A DNA stretch of 64,000 nucleotides from PHAA01 sp964494735 (GCA_964494735.1 CAZBSD010000006.1:20577-84576), one strand, 5' to 3'. Positions 33,703 to 42,691 are shown, numbered from the stretch's first letter. The notes: generated from the letters alone by a model not told the origin. Made by a program: numbers and translations.

Positions 33703-34014
33703 TTAACCTTCGATCTTTTCCACCTTGATCTTGGTGAAAGCCTGGCGATGACCTTGTTTGCGGCGATAGTTCTTGCGCTTCTTGTACTTGTAGACGACTA
33801 TCTTCTTGCTGCGGCCCTGCTCGATCACTTCGGCCGTCACTTTGGCCCCCGCCACCAGCGGGGAACCGACCTTGAGGCCGTTACCATCGCTGAGGATGAG
33901 TACCTCATCCAGGGTCACCTTATCGCCCGCCTCGCCGGCTAGTTTCTCAACCTTCAGGATATCCCCTTCATTAACCTTATACTGTTTTCCACCGGTTTGA
34001 ATCACTGCGTACAT
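33703..34014 (-). CDS. rplU: 50S ribosomal protein L21
   Basis: A 103-residue L21 that binds 23S rRNA. It begins MYAVIQTGGKQYKVNEGD and ends with the basic KRKNYRRKQGHRQAFTKIKVEKI segment. GGAGGTG before ATG 34014 sets the start; the longer open frame extends into the structured leader. It is transcribed with rpmA, 62 bases apart. Confidence 0.97.
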   Translation of the reverse strand: MYAVIQTGGKQYKVNEGDILKVEKLAGEAGDKVTLDEVLILSDGNGLKVGSPLVAGAKVTAEVIEQGRSKKIVVYKYKKRKNYRRKQGHRQAFTKIKVEKIEG

Positions 34015-34108
34015 CAATACACCTCCACATTTCTTAGACTCGCCGGTTCCAGGCAGGCTGGAAGCCATTTGCGGCCTGAACCGAGCGGTTGCAAAAACGT
34101 GCAACCAT
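34015..34108 (-). promoter_or_regulatory. Structured leader of rplU (possible L21 leader)
   Basis: The roughly 93-base leader has two hairpins: GGTTGC/GCAACC (loop with a T-run), then a longer imperfect hairpin with arms near CGGTTCAGGC and GCCTG-AACCG. Firmicutes rplU mRNAs often carry a leader that binds L21 to control synthesis; a match to that Rfam family was not tested. Confidence 0.45.
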
Positions 34109-34113
34109 TTATT

Positions 34114-34142
34114 AGGCTAACACATCCAGGTATCCGAGTCAA
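34114..34142 (-). promoter_or_regulatory. Probable promoter of rplU-rpmA
   Basis: Minus-strand TTGACT (34137-34142), 17-base spacer, TAGCCT (34114-34119). The -35 is good, the -10 only fair. Confidence 0.5.
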
Positions 34143-34211
34143 GGTCAATGCCAGCCCACTGTCGTTCGGCAGCGGTAATGTCATGGTATAACTCATCAGG
34201 TTAATGCCCGC

Positions 34212-35639
34212 CTACTGACCGGGATAGATATTATATTGCGGGAGACCCAGGTTGTCGGCTGCCACCCATCTGATTTTCTTGCCGGTGGACTCCTCAATAT
34301 AGTCCAGGTTTTTCTGGTCATTCATTATGAACTCCAGCAGATGGGGATGGATTTCGCACACTATCTGGCTGCTCTCCAGATGACCAAGGTTGACCAGCTT
34401 GCGTTTGACCTGGCCGGCCAGGGACATGATATTGATGATGTGTCCGCGGCCCTGACAATAAGGACATTCTTCATTATATATCTGGTCCAGCCCATAGCGT
34501 GATTTCTTGCGGGTCATCTCCAGCAAACCCAGTCCAGTCATGCCGATTATGCGGGTGTGGGCTTTGTCCTTATCCAATTCCCGGCCCAAGGCCGCGATCA
34601 CTTCACCGCGGCTCCGTTCACACTTCATGTCTATGAAATCGATAAGTATGATCCCCCCGGTGCTGCGCAACCGCAGCTGCCGGGCTATTTCTCCCGCCGC
34701 CTCCAGGTTCAGCCGATGAACGGTATCTTCAAAGTCACTTTTACCGGTGAATTTACCGCTGTTCACATCTATGACCGTCATCGCTTCGGTAGAGTCGAAT
34801 ATCAGGTATCCCCCGCTCTTGAGCCATACTTTGCGGCGCAGGGCTTTGCGCAGCTCCCTTTCCGCCCCGTATTTCTCAAAGAGGTCCCCCTCAGAATAGT
34901 GTATATTCAAACTCTTGTTACGCCCGTTATGATCCAACAAACGCTCGATCTGGTCTTTGAGTTTAAGATCGTTGATTATAACCCGTCTTAAATCGCCATC
35001 CAAATAATCACGTAAAGCTCGTTCCAAAACCCCCAGATCCTCATAGATCAAAGAGGGGGCCTTCATCTTATCATAGCGGGATTTGATCCCGGTCCAGACA
35101 TCCAGCAGGCGGCGTAGTTCCGCCAACATCTCATTATCTTCGGCTTCCTGGCAGGCGGTGCGCAAAATTATCCCCACCCGCTCCGGCTTGTTCTTTTCCA
35201 TCAAACGGCGCAGATGCTCACGCCGCTGGTCGGCTACAATCTTGCGGGAAATGGAGACCTCATTTTGATAAGGCAGCAAGACCAGGAAATGGCCGGGAAT
35301 GGTTAGATCCCCGGTTATGCGGGCCCCTTTTTCAGCGAAGGCTTCCTTTTTGACCTGAACCATTACTTCCTGCCCGCTTTTCAAGGCCGTTTCGATGGAG
35401 GTCCCCCGGGTAGCCGCCAACCTGGTCACATCAGCCGCATGCAGGTAGGCGTTCTTGGCCATGCCAACATCCACAAAGGCACAGGCTAATCCCGGTAAAA
35501 CGTCTTTGACCCGGCCCTTATATATATTGCCCACACTCTCGTGCTGGTCTGACCAGAATACCTCGACCAGGCGGTCGTCTTCCAGTATCGCCACCCTCGT
35601 TTCCCACGGATACTGTTCGGCGATAAGATCTCTAACCAA
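34212..35639 (-). CDS. rng: Ribonuclease G/E family protein
   Basis: A 475-residue endoribonuclease of the RNase E/G family that cuts single-stranded AU-rich RNA and matures rRNA. It has an S1 domain (VGNIYKGRVKDVLPGLACAFVDVG), catalytic metal-binding aspartates in VIDVNSGKFTG and LIDFIDM, and the zinc-link CPYCQGRGH. The TTG at 35639 is chosen since AGAGAGG lies 8 bases before it; a longer frame to 35738 would run into the upstream gene. It ends the TIGR03960-TIGR03936-rng unit. Confidence 0.95.
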   Translation of the reverse strand: MVRDLIAEQYPWETRVAILEDDRLVEVFWSDQHESVGNIYKGRVKDVLPGLACAFVDVGMAKNAYLHAADVTRLAATRGTSIETALKSGQEVMVQVKKEAFAEKGARITGDLTIPGHFLVLLPYQNEVSISRKIVADQRREHLRRLMEKNKPERVGIILRTACQEAEDNEMLAELRRLLDVWTGIKSRYDKMKAPSLIYEDLGVLERALRDYLDGDLRRVIINDLKLKDQIERLLDHNGRNKSLNIHYSEGDLFEKYGAERELRKALRRKVWLKSGGYLIFDSTEAMTVIDVNSGKFTGKSDFEDTVHRLNLEAAGEIARQLRLRSTGGIILIDFIDMKCERSRGEVIAALGRELDKDKAHTRIIGMTGLGLLEMTRKKSRYGLDQIYNEECPYCQGRGHIINIMSLAGQVKRKLVNLGHLESSQIVCEIHPHLLEFIMNDQKNLDYIEESTGKKIRWVAADNLGLPQYNIYPGQ

Positions 35640-35680
35640 CCAAGACACCTCTCTCTGTTTGTGACCTATTACCCTTAAGG

Positions 35681-36349
35681 CTATACCAGCGGTGACAGCA
35701 ACCGCCCGCTCCGTCTGATATAATTGCCCCGCCGCCAAAAATCCGCTATAGACCCCCGATCGACGCCAAAACCGACCAGCATCTCGAGTATCTCATCGAA
35801 TCTTATATTGAGCGGTTCATTGACGCTAACCAGAGCTTCGATGATCGAGCCTCCATCTTCTGCCTGGACCGTAAGCGCAAAGAGACCGGAGCGCAGATCC
35901 TTATGAGCCAACTTGTTCTTGCCCCGGCTGGGAACCATGATCTCGGTCTTCGCCAATATCTCAGCGATAGCCGGCGCCGGGTCGGCACTGCCCTCTCGCA
36001 AACGGAACGCATAACGGCTGGCATTGATGGAATTCATCAAGGCCGGTGTGTCAGCGGTTATAGCCTGACATGAGCTGATCTTAATCCCTGGCGGCAGCGA
36101 CTGGTTCATCCGCATGGTGAAATCGGCCAGGTCCATCTCCGCCAATTCCAGGTCGAAATACTCTTTCTCCCCCCAGATACCCACCGGCAGGATTGTACCC
36201 ATCGACAGGCGTATATGAGGATTGAAGCCTTCGCTCAGGTGGTAAGGGATGTGGGCCCGGCGCAGGGCGCGTTCCACCAGGTGCATCATATCCAGATTGG
36301 CCAGGAACCTATGGTCGGGGCCGACCTCATATTCAACCCGCACTCGCAT
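35681..36349 (-). CDS. TIGR03936 (DUF2344) protein, radical-SAM partner
   Basis: A 222-residue protein matching TIGR03936 (DUF2344), always found with or fused to the radical-SAM protein TIGR03960. The N-terminus RVEYEVGPDHRFLANLDMMHLVERALRRAHIPYHLSEGFNPH is the family's typical block. The function is unknown; the pair precedes rng in many Firmicutes, pointing to RNA or ribosome-related modification. ATG 36349 overlaps the end of the radical-SAM gene by 17 bases. Confidence 0.9.
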   Translation of the reverse strand: MRVRVEYEVGPDHRFLANLDMMHLVERALRRAHIPYHLSEGFNPHIRLSMGTILPVGIWGEKEYFDLELAEMDLADFTMRMNQSLPPGIKISSCQAITADTPALMNSINASRYAFRLREGSADPAPAIAEILAKTEIMVPSRGKNKLAHKDLRSGLFALTVQAEDGGSIIEALVSVNEPLNIRFDEILEMLVGFGVDRGSIADFWRRGNYIRRSGRLLSPLV

Positions 36350-38183
36350 CGGTTCCTGCCTCCTTTACGTCCAGTTTGACATCGAAGTCCATACAGATAC
36401 CGCAATCCAGACACCCGGCTTGGCGGCAGTCGGGAGTCGCCAATGCCTCGTCAGCATTCTGGTCTTCCTGGCACAGGTAGCTTTTATATACCCCGGTATC
36501 GATGAAATCCCATGGCAACAGCTCTTCATAGGCTCGGGGACGGACATAAAAATCGGGATCGACGCCCCCCTCCCGGAACGCCTCAATCCATTTTTGGAAA
36601 TCAAAGTGTTCGGACCAGCCATCGAATTGGCAGCCCTTCTGCCAGGCAATGTAAATGATCTCGCCCAGCCGGCGGTCTCCCCGGGCGATTACCCCTTCCA
36701 ACATGCTGGTGCGGCTGTCATGAAAGCTGAGTTTGACATTTTTGATCTTGCGCCGGGTGAGATAACGACGTTTCTCTTCCAGTTCGGCTATCGAGTTCTG
36801 GCTGCGCCACTGAAATGGGGTATGAGCCTTGGGGACGAAGCAAGCCAGGCTGGCCCTTACCTCTATCGCCCGCCGTGAGCAGCGCTGGCCGATCTCCCTG
36901 ACCCGTGTCAGCAATTCCAACAGCCCGTCCAGGTCGGCTTCCGTCTCGGTGGGCAATCCCAGCATGAAATACAGCTTGACCGAATTCCATCCCGAGCTGA
37001 ACGCTGCCCCTACAGCCTTGAACAGCTCCTCATCGGTCACGTTCTTGTTGATCACATCCCGCAATCGCTGGGTGCCCGCTTCCGGTGCCAGGGTCAAGGT
37101 GGTTTTGCGCACCTTTTGCACTTCGTTGGCCACTTCAATGGAAAAGGCATCCACCCGGAGGGAAGGCAGGGAAATACCTATTCCCCGGTCTCCGTATGTC
37201 TGGACCAGATCCTTGACCAGGTTGGCAGCCCCTGAATAATCCAAGGTGCTCAAGGAAGCCAGCGATATCTCGTCGTAGCCGGTGTTATCCAGTTGGGCTT
37301 GGGCCTGGGTTTTCAGCACCGCCGCGCTCCGTTCCCGCACCGGCCGGTATACCGTTCCGGCATGGCAAAAACGGCAGGCCCGCTGACATCCTCGCATTAC
37401 TTCCAGAACCGCCCGGTCATGAACGATTTCCATATAAGGCACAATTGGTTTCTCCGGGTAATAACCATTGTCCAGATCACCTATCAGGCGTTTGCGGATC
37501 CGGGCGGGATAATCCGCCGACACCGGCACCATGCGTTCCAAGGCCCCGTCGAGCCGATAATCCACCACATATCCAGCCGGTACGTAGATTCCTTCAATGG
37601 CTGCCGCCCGTATTAACCTCTGTTTACGATCTAAACTGCGATTGTGCTGCAAGCAAGATAAGAACTCCAGCAGCACATCTTCCCCTTCCCCTATCAAAAA
37701 GGCATCGAAGAAATCGGCGAAGGGCTCCGGGTTGAAGGCAACCGGCCCGCCTCCTATAACCAGCGGATCCTCTTCCCGGCGCTGGCTGGCCCGGATAGGA
37801 ATACCGGACAAGTCCAGCATATTCAAAACATTGGTGATGGACAGTTCATATTGCAGAGAAAAACCTACCACATCGAAAACTCGCAGGGGCTGAAAGGACT
37901 CCAGTGAATATAGCTCTATGTTTTCCTGCCGCATCAACTGCTCCATATCCGGCCAGGGCGCGAAAGCCCTCTCCATCAGGTGCGGACTCCTTTCATTCAC
38001 CAGTCCATATAGTATCTTGCTGCCGATGTGGGCCATCCCGATCTCATACACATCCGGGAAAGCCAAAACCATTTTCAGCTGGCTTTGCTCCCAGTCTTTC
38101 ATTATCGCATTGAGCTCCCCGCCCACATAACGGATCGGTTTGGCCACCCGGGGTAATATATCTCGGAAGAGCTTGTCCTTCAT
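36333..38183 (-). CDS. TIGR03960 B12-binding-like radical SAM protein
   Basis: A 616-residue radical-SAM protein with an N-terminal B12-binding-like region (about 1-230), the cluster motif CQRACRFCHAG near residue 266, and a C-terminal cysteine cluster (CRQAGCLDCGIC) that may bind another Fe-S cluster. It belongs to TIGR03960; the substrate is unknown. ATG 38183 has GGAGG at proper spacing. The frame continues to TIGR03936 with a 17-base overlap, so the two proteins are probably made in equal amounts. Confidence 0.92.
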   Translation of the reverse strand: MKDKLFRDILPRVAKPIRYVGGELNAIMKDWEQSQLKMVLAFPDVYEIGMAHIGSKILYGLVNERSPHLMERAFAPWPDMEQLMRQENIELYSLESFQPLRVFDVVGFSLQYELSITNVLNMLDLSGIPIRASQRREEDPLVIGGGPVAFNPEPFADFFDAFLIGEGEDVLLEFLSCLQHNRSLDRKQRLIRAAAIEGIYVPAGYVVDYRLDGALERMVPVSADYPARIRKRLIGDLDNGYYPEKPIVPYMEIVHDRAVLEVMRGCQRACRFCHAGTVYRPVRERSAAVLKTQAQAQLDNTGYDEISLASLSTLDYSGAANLVKDLVQTYGDRGIGISLPSLRVDAFSIEVANEVQKVRKTTLTLAPEAGTQRLRDVINKNVTDEELFKAVGAAFSSGWNSVKLYFMLGLPTETEADLDGLLELLTRVREIGQRCSRRAIEVRASLACFVPKAHTPFQWRSQNSIAELEEKRRYLTRRKIKNVKLSFHDSRTSMLEGVIARGDRRLGEIIYIAWQKGCQFDGWSEHFDFQKWIEAFREGGVDPDFYVRPRAYEELLPWDFIDTGVYKSYLCQEDQNADEALATPDCRQAGCLDCGICMDFDVKLDVKEAGTDASAG

Positions 38184-38270
38184 AAATTGCCTCCGTCGGA
38201 AATTTAATCTTTATTATCTTATCATAAAACCTGGTCCGAAATTCAATCGTACCGGCCAGCGGCTCATGAT

Positions 38271-39131
38271 TTAACAATCCCGCAGCCGGGCCTTGGGCCC
38301 CTTATCCAGGAAACACTCGATCAATTCGGCTTCCGATCGCATCCCGACCACATTATCACTATCATCCATGGCCAGTACGATCATGTAGAAATTAGGACGG
38401 GCCGATTCCAGAATCACCTTGAGCAGAGTGTCCTGCCGGCTTATCATCTGCTGGGCCGGTAACAGGCCATGTTTGGATAGCTCTCCCTTCTTGTTCACCA
38501 GATAGCGCATGAAGGCGTAGGCCAGCAATTTGCCCTCTCGGTGGGCTGCCCATAGCAGCAGTATCCCGACGACTATGAAATTCACACCGCCGTGGAAGTA
38601 ATAAAGCTGGTAGCCGCCCCAGCCGATGATGCCCAGGGCGATGATCTTGCCTATGGCTGCGGTACGGGAAGTAGCCCGTTTATAACCGATGAACTTGGAC
38701 AACACCGCCCGTAGGATATGACCGCCGTCCATGGGCAGACCCGGGCACAGATTGAAGAGGGCGAGATAAAGGTTGATGTTGATGAACATAGGCAAATAGG
38801 CTGAAGTTATTTGATCCTGCAGAAAATAAAAAATCCCCGCCATGGATAGACTGGCCGCCGGTCCGGCCATAGCCACGTATATGTCCTGATCCGGTTCCAA
38901 ACCGGTAAAGTCCTCCATTTTAGCCTGACCGCCGAACGGCAGCAGGTCGACTTCGGCCACCCGCACCCCCAGTAAACGGGCCATCATGACATGGGCGATC
39001 TCATGGATGAGAACCGCTCCAAAAATGAGCAGTATCTCAACCGCCAATCCCACATAAATGTATATGGCGCTCAACAGCAGGACCAACAGGTTTACCCGGA
39101 TACGGATCCCGCCGATCTTACCTATCAGCAT
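38271..39131 (-). CDS. spoIVFB: Site-2 protease SpoIVFB-like (M50 family)
   Basis: A 286-residue intramembrane metalloprotease. HEIAH (H43-H47) and NLCPGLPMDGG (D135) supply the zinc ligands, and there are about five hydrophobic segments. A short C-terminal region after residue 210 resembles a CBS domain. In Bacillus SpoIVFB cuts pro-sigma-K in the mother cell. The position between min genes and rplU and next to the SpoIVFA-like gene supports this assignment. ATG 39131 has a poor binding site and lies 2 bases after the previous gene. Confidence 0.9.
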   Translation of the reverse strand: MLIGKIGGIRIRVNLLVLLLSAIYIYVGLAVEILLIFGAVLIHEIAHVMMARLLGVRVAEVDLLPFGGQAKMEDFTGLEPDQDIYVAMAGPAASLSMAGIFYFLQDQITSAYLPMFININLYLALFNLCPGLPMDGGHILRAVLSKFIGYKRATSRTAAIGKIIALGIIGWGGYQLYYFHGGVNFIVVGILLLWAAHREGKLLAYAFMRYLVNKKGELSKHGLLPAQQMISRQDTLLKVILESARPNFYMIVLAMDDSDNVVGMRSEAELIECFLDKGPKARLRDC

Positions 39132-39133
39132 AA

Positions 39134-39721
39134 CTAATCAAATATGCTGTGGGGATTCACCGGGCCATCCTGGCTCCTGACTTCAAAATACAGACTGCTG
39201 CTGCTGGTCCCCAGGATGTCAGCCTGCTCCACCACCTGGCCGGGCTTAACCGCAATCTGGGCCAAACCACCGTAGAAGGAGTAGAACTCACCCGGGTGTT
39301 TGAGCAATATCGAATCCTGGCCGCCGGCCTTTTCGGTTTCCACCACCTGTCCCCCCACTATCGGTCTGACGGTCGTTTCAGGTTTCACCGCCACTACCAA
39401 CCCGGAGCTGAACTTCTGCTTCTTATCGTTCTTATCCCAGTACCATCCGTAGTTGCGTTGGATGGACAGGATCTCACATGGAGGCCGCAGTACCTGCCCC
39501 CCCGCTACCGGCAAGAGACCAATTGATTCATTGGTCCCAGGTATGTGCACATAACGAGATATGACCGCTCCCACATCATAGCGGTTGTGCATTATGTAGT
39601 TGAGGACCGGTTCCACCACTTGCCGACTGGCCTGCCCCGACTGCATTATCACTCCTACCACTGCTATAATTGCGATCACCGCCAGGAGTTTTATTCTGAA
39701 GTTCTGCAGCATTGCCAACAC
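39134..39721 (-). CDS. spoIVFA: SpoIVFA-like membrane-anchored M23-fold protein
   Basis: A 195-residue protein with one N-terminal membrane helix (about 10-26) and a C-terminal LytM/M23-like domain. In active M23 enzymes the ligands are HxxxD and HxH; here those positions read SGLVV and YFEV, so it cannot be an active peptidase. This agrees with SpoIVFA, which tethers and holds SpoIVFB inactive. The GTG at 39721 or ATG at 39712 are possible starts. It is 2 bases from the SpoIVFB-like gene. Confidence 0.85.
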   Translation of the reverse strand: MLAMLQNFRIKLLAVIAIIAVVGVIMQSGQASRQVVEPVLNYIMHNRYDVGAVISRYVHIPGTNESIGLLPVAGGQVLRPPCEILSIQRNYGWYWDKNDKKQKFSSGLVVAVKPETTVRPIVGGQVVETEKAGGQDSILLKHPGEFYSFYGGLAQIAVKPGQVVEQADILGTSSSSLYFEVRSQDGPVNPHSIFD

Positions 39722-39741
39722 CGCCCTGGTTTTTCTTAAAA

Positions 39742-39771
39742 TATATAGTTTTCCAGGGGGATTTATTACAA
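39742..39771 (-). promoter_or_regulatory. Possible promoter of the spoIVFA-spoIVFB unit
   Basis: Minus-strand TTGTAA (39766-39771), 18-base spacer, TATATA (39742-39747). A sporulation sigma factor would be expected; the match to sigma-A is modest. Confidence 0.35.
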
Positions 39772-39783
39772 ACCAATCGAGAA

Positions 39784-39813
39784 GAAAAATGGAAGGTCTC
39801 TTTGCCTTCCATA
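39784..39813 (-). terminator. Terminator after the DUF1232 gene
   Basis: Minus-strand ATGGAAGG (39806-39813) and CCTTCCAT (39790-39797) form an 8-bp stem, followed by TTTTTC. Confidence 0.85.
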
Positions 39814-39840
39814 TAATATAGGTACGGTTGTGTTATCGAA

Positions 39841-40257
39841 TCACTTGAACTCGTATTCGGCATCGATGGTATCGGCCCGGGCTTTCCTGACCACCTTGTT
39901 ATAGACCCCATCGGGCAGAATGTAGCGGGTGAATTCCAGAATCCTGTCGATAGCCAGCAGCAGGTCGGCGGGCCCATCCCAATGAGACAGGACAACATAA
40001 CGATCCACACTGTTTAAAAACCTTTTCAGTACCAGGGCAACCAGCAGTATGTCGTCTATCTGGCCCAGGAAGGGGATAGCGTCGGGTAAAAAGTCCAGCG
40101 GTGATATCATGTACATAACCGTCCCCAGTAATATCGCCTTCTCACTGGCCATCACCCGTTTATCGGCAACCAACCGGTAGAGGAGCTTGAGGAAATTGGG
40201 TATCAACAATAATGCCTCGCGGGCCATCTCCCGCAGGGAAGAATCCTGTCTGTCCAT
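39841..40257 (-). CDS. YkvA-type DUF1232 membrane protein
   Basis: A 138-residue protein with the DUF1232 core KAILLGTVMYMISPLDFLPDAIPFLGQIDDILLVALVLKRFL, forming two membrane segments with the P-D-F/P-D-A pattern between them. YkvA proteins occur in many bacteria and have no proven function. GAAAGGAG precedes ATG 40257. It lies 24 bases after rodA and before its own terminator. Confidence 0.88.
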   Translation of the reverse strand: MDRQDSSLREMAREALLLIPNFLKLLYRLVADKRVMASEKAILLGTVMYMISPLDFLPDAIPFLGQIDDILLVALVLKRFLNSVDRYVVLSHWDGPADLLLAIDRILEFTRYILPDGVYNKVVRKARADTIDAEYEFK

Positions 40258-40281
40258 AATGCCGCTCCTTTCTCAGGTTCT

Positions 40282-41418
40282 CTAAAACACCAGCTTCTTA
40301 CCTCTGACATTGATACTTAGCACCAATCCGACCGCAATCATGTTGGTCAACATGGCACTGCCCCCTGAGCTTACAAACGGCAGGGGTATACCGGTGACCG
40401 GCATCAGCCCAATACACATGCCAATATTTTCGAAAATATGAAACAACCACATGGCGATTATCCCTGATACGATGAGGGTCCCGTGCAATTCACGCGCCTT
40501 GCTGCTTATTATCAACGCTCTAAACAGCAGGACAGCATAAAGCACCAACAGCAAAGAAGCCCCCAGAAAACCTAGTTCTTCGCCGATCACCGCATATATA
40601 AAATCGGTATGGTGCTCGGGCAGGAAATTCAGCTGCACCTGGGTACCATTGAACAAGCCTGTGCCTGTGAGTCCACCAGATCCGATGGCGATCAGGGATT
40701 GGATGATATTCCAACCAGCGCCGCGGCCCCCCTGGCCATCCTGGTAAGGGTCAACGAAAACGACCAGTCTTTTTATCTGGTAGTCATCCAAGGGCAGCCA
40801 TGCTCCATATTGGAAATGGAGGAACACCCATAACCCGATCAGTCCCAGCAAACCTATTATCAATCCCCCCAACAAGCGGGAATTGGCTCCGGCCATATAC
40901 ATCATGGCCACAGTTATCACCAGATATACCAGCGCCGTGCCCAAATCGGGCTGCATCAGGATCAGAATCACCGGCAATCCCATGAAGACGAAACAAGGCA
41001 GGAACTGAGCCAGGGTATTGAGCTGACCCTTGCGCCGCGCCAGGAAATCTGCAAAGGCTATTATAAGCAGGATTTTGGTGAACTCGGCTGGCTGCAAGGG
41101 CGGTAGACCCCCTATAGAGATCCAGCCGGTGGTGCCACGGACCTCGGTACCGAAAATCAACACAACAACCAGCATCAACAGGGAGGCAGCGTATATATGG
41201 ATACCGTATTGCTGCAGCAAGGTATAGTCAAAATATATTATCAACACTGCCAGAACGATACCCACCGCCAGGAAAAAGACCTGCTTCTTCAGGTAGTAGT
41301 AGGGATCGCTGGTTATCGAGAGGCTGGCGCTGGTCAATATCAATAATCCGAACATAAGGATGAGCGCCAAAATTGCAATAAAACTTTTGTCGATCAGTTT
41401 TATTCTCTTTACATTCAT
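40282..41418 (-). CDS. rodA: Rod-shape protein RodA (SEDS peptidoglycan polymerase)
   Basis: A 378-residue SEDS family protein with about ten membrane helices. The conserved loops are GGLPPLQPAEFTKILLI, LMQPDLGTALVYL, and GSGGLTGTGLFNGTQVQLNFLPEHHTDFIYAVIGEELGFLG, and the end PLPFVSSGGSAML is typical. RodA polymerises glycan strands with a class B PBP (MrdA, 43.6-45.7 kb). ATG 41418 follows GGAGGG; the upstream extension in frame lacks a site. It has its own promoter and is not in the mre operon. Confidence 0.95.
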   Translation of the reverse strand: MNVKRIKLIDKSFIAILALILMFGLLILTSASLSITSDPYYYLKKQVFFLAVGIVLAVLIIYFDYTLLQQYGIHIYAASLLMLVVVLIFGTEVRGTTGWISIGGLPPLQPAEFTKILLIIAFADFLARRKGQLNTLAQFLPCFVFMGLPVILILMQPDLGTALVYLVITVAMMYMAGANSRLLGGLIIGLLGLIGLWVFLHFQYGAWLPLDDYQIKRLVVFVDPYQDGQGGRGAGWNIIQSLIAIGSGGLTGTGLFNGTQVQLNFLPEHHTDFIYAVIGEELGFLGASLLLVLYAVLLFRALIISSKARELHGTLIVSGIIAMWLFHIFENIGMCIGLMPVTGIPLPFVSSGGSAMLTNMIAVGLVLSINVRGKKLVF

Positions 41419-41440
41419 GGGATACAACCCTCCGGGTTTA

Positions 41441-41470
41441 ATTATAAAGGTAGGCAAAATATAATGTCCA
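41441..41470 (-). promoter_or_regulatory. Probable promoter of rodA-DUF1232
   Basis: Minus-strand TGGACA (41465-41470), 18-base spacer, perfect TATAAT (41441-41446), about 20 bases before the rodA start. Confidence 0.6.
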
Positions 41471-41524
41471 GCGGGCAATAGCGGTGGTATACCTACAATT
41501 ACGGCTAATGACGGCCAATAGACC

Positions 41525-41560
41525 ACCAAAAGGCAACCCCTCGCCCTGGAGAGGTTGCCT
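41525..41560 (-). terminator. Terminator of minC-minD-minE
   Basis: Minus-strand AGGCAACC (41553-41560) pairs with GGTTGCCT (41531-41538), followed by TTTTGG, about 30 bases after the minE stop. Confidence 0.7.
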
Positions 41561-41588
41561 GGTGCTGGTTTATTCCTTTCAACCTATT

Positions 41589-41864
41589 TCATAAATTGAC
41601 GGCCCGCTTCAGGCTCCGGACCGGGATGTTGGCTATCAGGGCCATCGTGTCATCCTCGTTTTCCAGGTTCACGATCAGGCTCTCGACGTCTATATCCATA
41701 TATTGCTGGATGACTTCAATCAGATCCGACTTCAGAGCGTTGATGAGCTCTGGCGAGGCGCTGCTGCGATCGTGGATAAGCACCAGTTTCAATCGTTCCC
41801 GGGCCATTTCCTTACTGGACGAATCCCTATTGAACAATCTGGAGATAAATTCTATCAAGGTCAT
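41589..41864 (-). CDS. minE: Cell division topological specificity factor MinE
   Basis: MinE drives pole-to-pole movement of MinCD by stimulating MinD ATPase. The 91-residue protein has a short membrane-targeting start (IEFISRLFN), the MinD-binding block SSKEMARERLKLVLIHDR and a C-terminal topological domain. GAGGAGGG lies directly before ATG 41864 and 6 bases before TTG 41858, so either may initiate. The last gene of the min unit; Bacillus uses DivIVA instead, whereas many Clostridia have MinE. Confidence 0.95.
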   Translation of the reverse strand: MTLIEFISRLFNRDSSSKEMARERLKLVLIHDRSSASPELINALKSDLIEVIQQYMDIDVESLIVNLENEDDTMALIANIPVRSLKRAVNL

Positions 41865-41875
41865 CCCTCCTCTGA

Positions 41876-42676
41876 TTAGCGAGCCAGTTTCAACATCTTG
41901 ATAAACCGGATCATTATGTTCTCATTATCCTCCAAGGAGTACATGGGGACCTTTTCACCCACTATCCGCCGGGAAATGCGGCGGTAGGCTTCCCCCGCCA
42001 GGGAGTTGTTGGCCATCACCGCCGGTTCTCCGCGGTTGGTGGAAACCACTATCGATTCATCCTCCGGCACCACTCCCAGTAACTCTATGGAGAGTATATC
42101 GATGATATCATCTATATCCATCATGTCACCTTTTTTCACCATTTTGGGCCGGATACGGTTGATGATGAGCTGGGTATCCCTCAGCCCGGCTGCTTCCAGC
42201 AGCCCCACGATACGGTCCGCATCTCGAACCGATGACACTTCAGGGGTGGCCACCACGATGGCGGCATCAGCCCCGGCGATGGCGTTCTTGAAGCCCTGTT
42301 CGATCCCGGCTGGGCAATCAACCAGTATGTAGTCATATTCCTGGCGCAGTTCATTGGTCAGATTACGCATCTGGTGCGGAGTCACCGCGGTCTTGTCCTT
42401 GGTCTGGGCCGCCGGCAGCAGGAACAGGCTTTCGAATCTTTTGTCCTTGATCAACGCCTGTTTAAGACGACAAATATCGTTGACAACGTCAACTATGTCG
42501 AAAACTATACGGTTTTCCAGACCCATCACCACGTCCAGATTCCTTAGCCCGATGTCAGTATCCACCAGTACTACTTTCTTATCCAGCATGGCCAGGGCTG
42601 TCCCCAGATTGGCTGTGGTGGTTGTCTTGCCCACCCCTCCTTTGCCGGAAGTAATAACCAGAACTTTACCGCTCAT
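41876..42676 (-). CDS. minD: Septum site-determining ATPase MinD
   Basis: A 266-residue deviant Walker ATPase (SGKGGVGKTTTTANLGTAL at 10-28) with DTDIGLRNLD (switch I), LVDCPAGIEQGF (Walker B/switch II) and a C-terminal amphipathic membrane helix (NENIMIRFIKMLKLAR). It recruits MinC to the membrane to inhibit FtsZ. ATG 42676 and GTG 42679 are both near GGAGG. It sits between minC and minE. Confidence 0.97.
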   Translation of the reverse strand: MSGKVLVITSGKGGVGKTTTTANLGTALAMLDKKVVLVDTDIGLRNLDVVMGLENRIVFDIVDVVNDICRLKQALIKDKRFESLFLLPAAQTKDKTAVTPHQMRNLTNELRQEYDYILVDCPAGIEQGFKNAIAGADAAIVVATPEVSSVRDADRIVGLLEAAGLRDTQLIINRIRPKMVKKGDMMDIDDIIDILSIELLGVVPEDESIVVSTNRGEPAVMANNSLAGEAYRRISRRIVGEKVPMYSLEDNENIMIRFIKMLKLAR

Positions 42677-42691
42677 CACTCAAGCCTCCCA

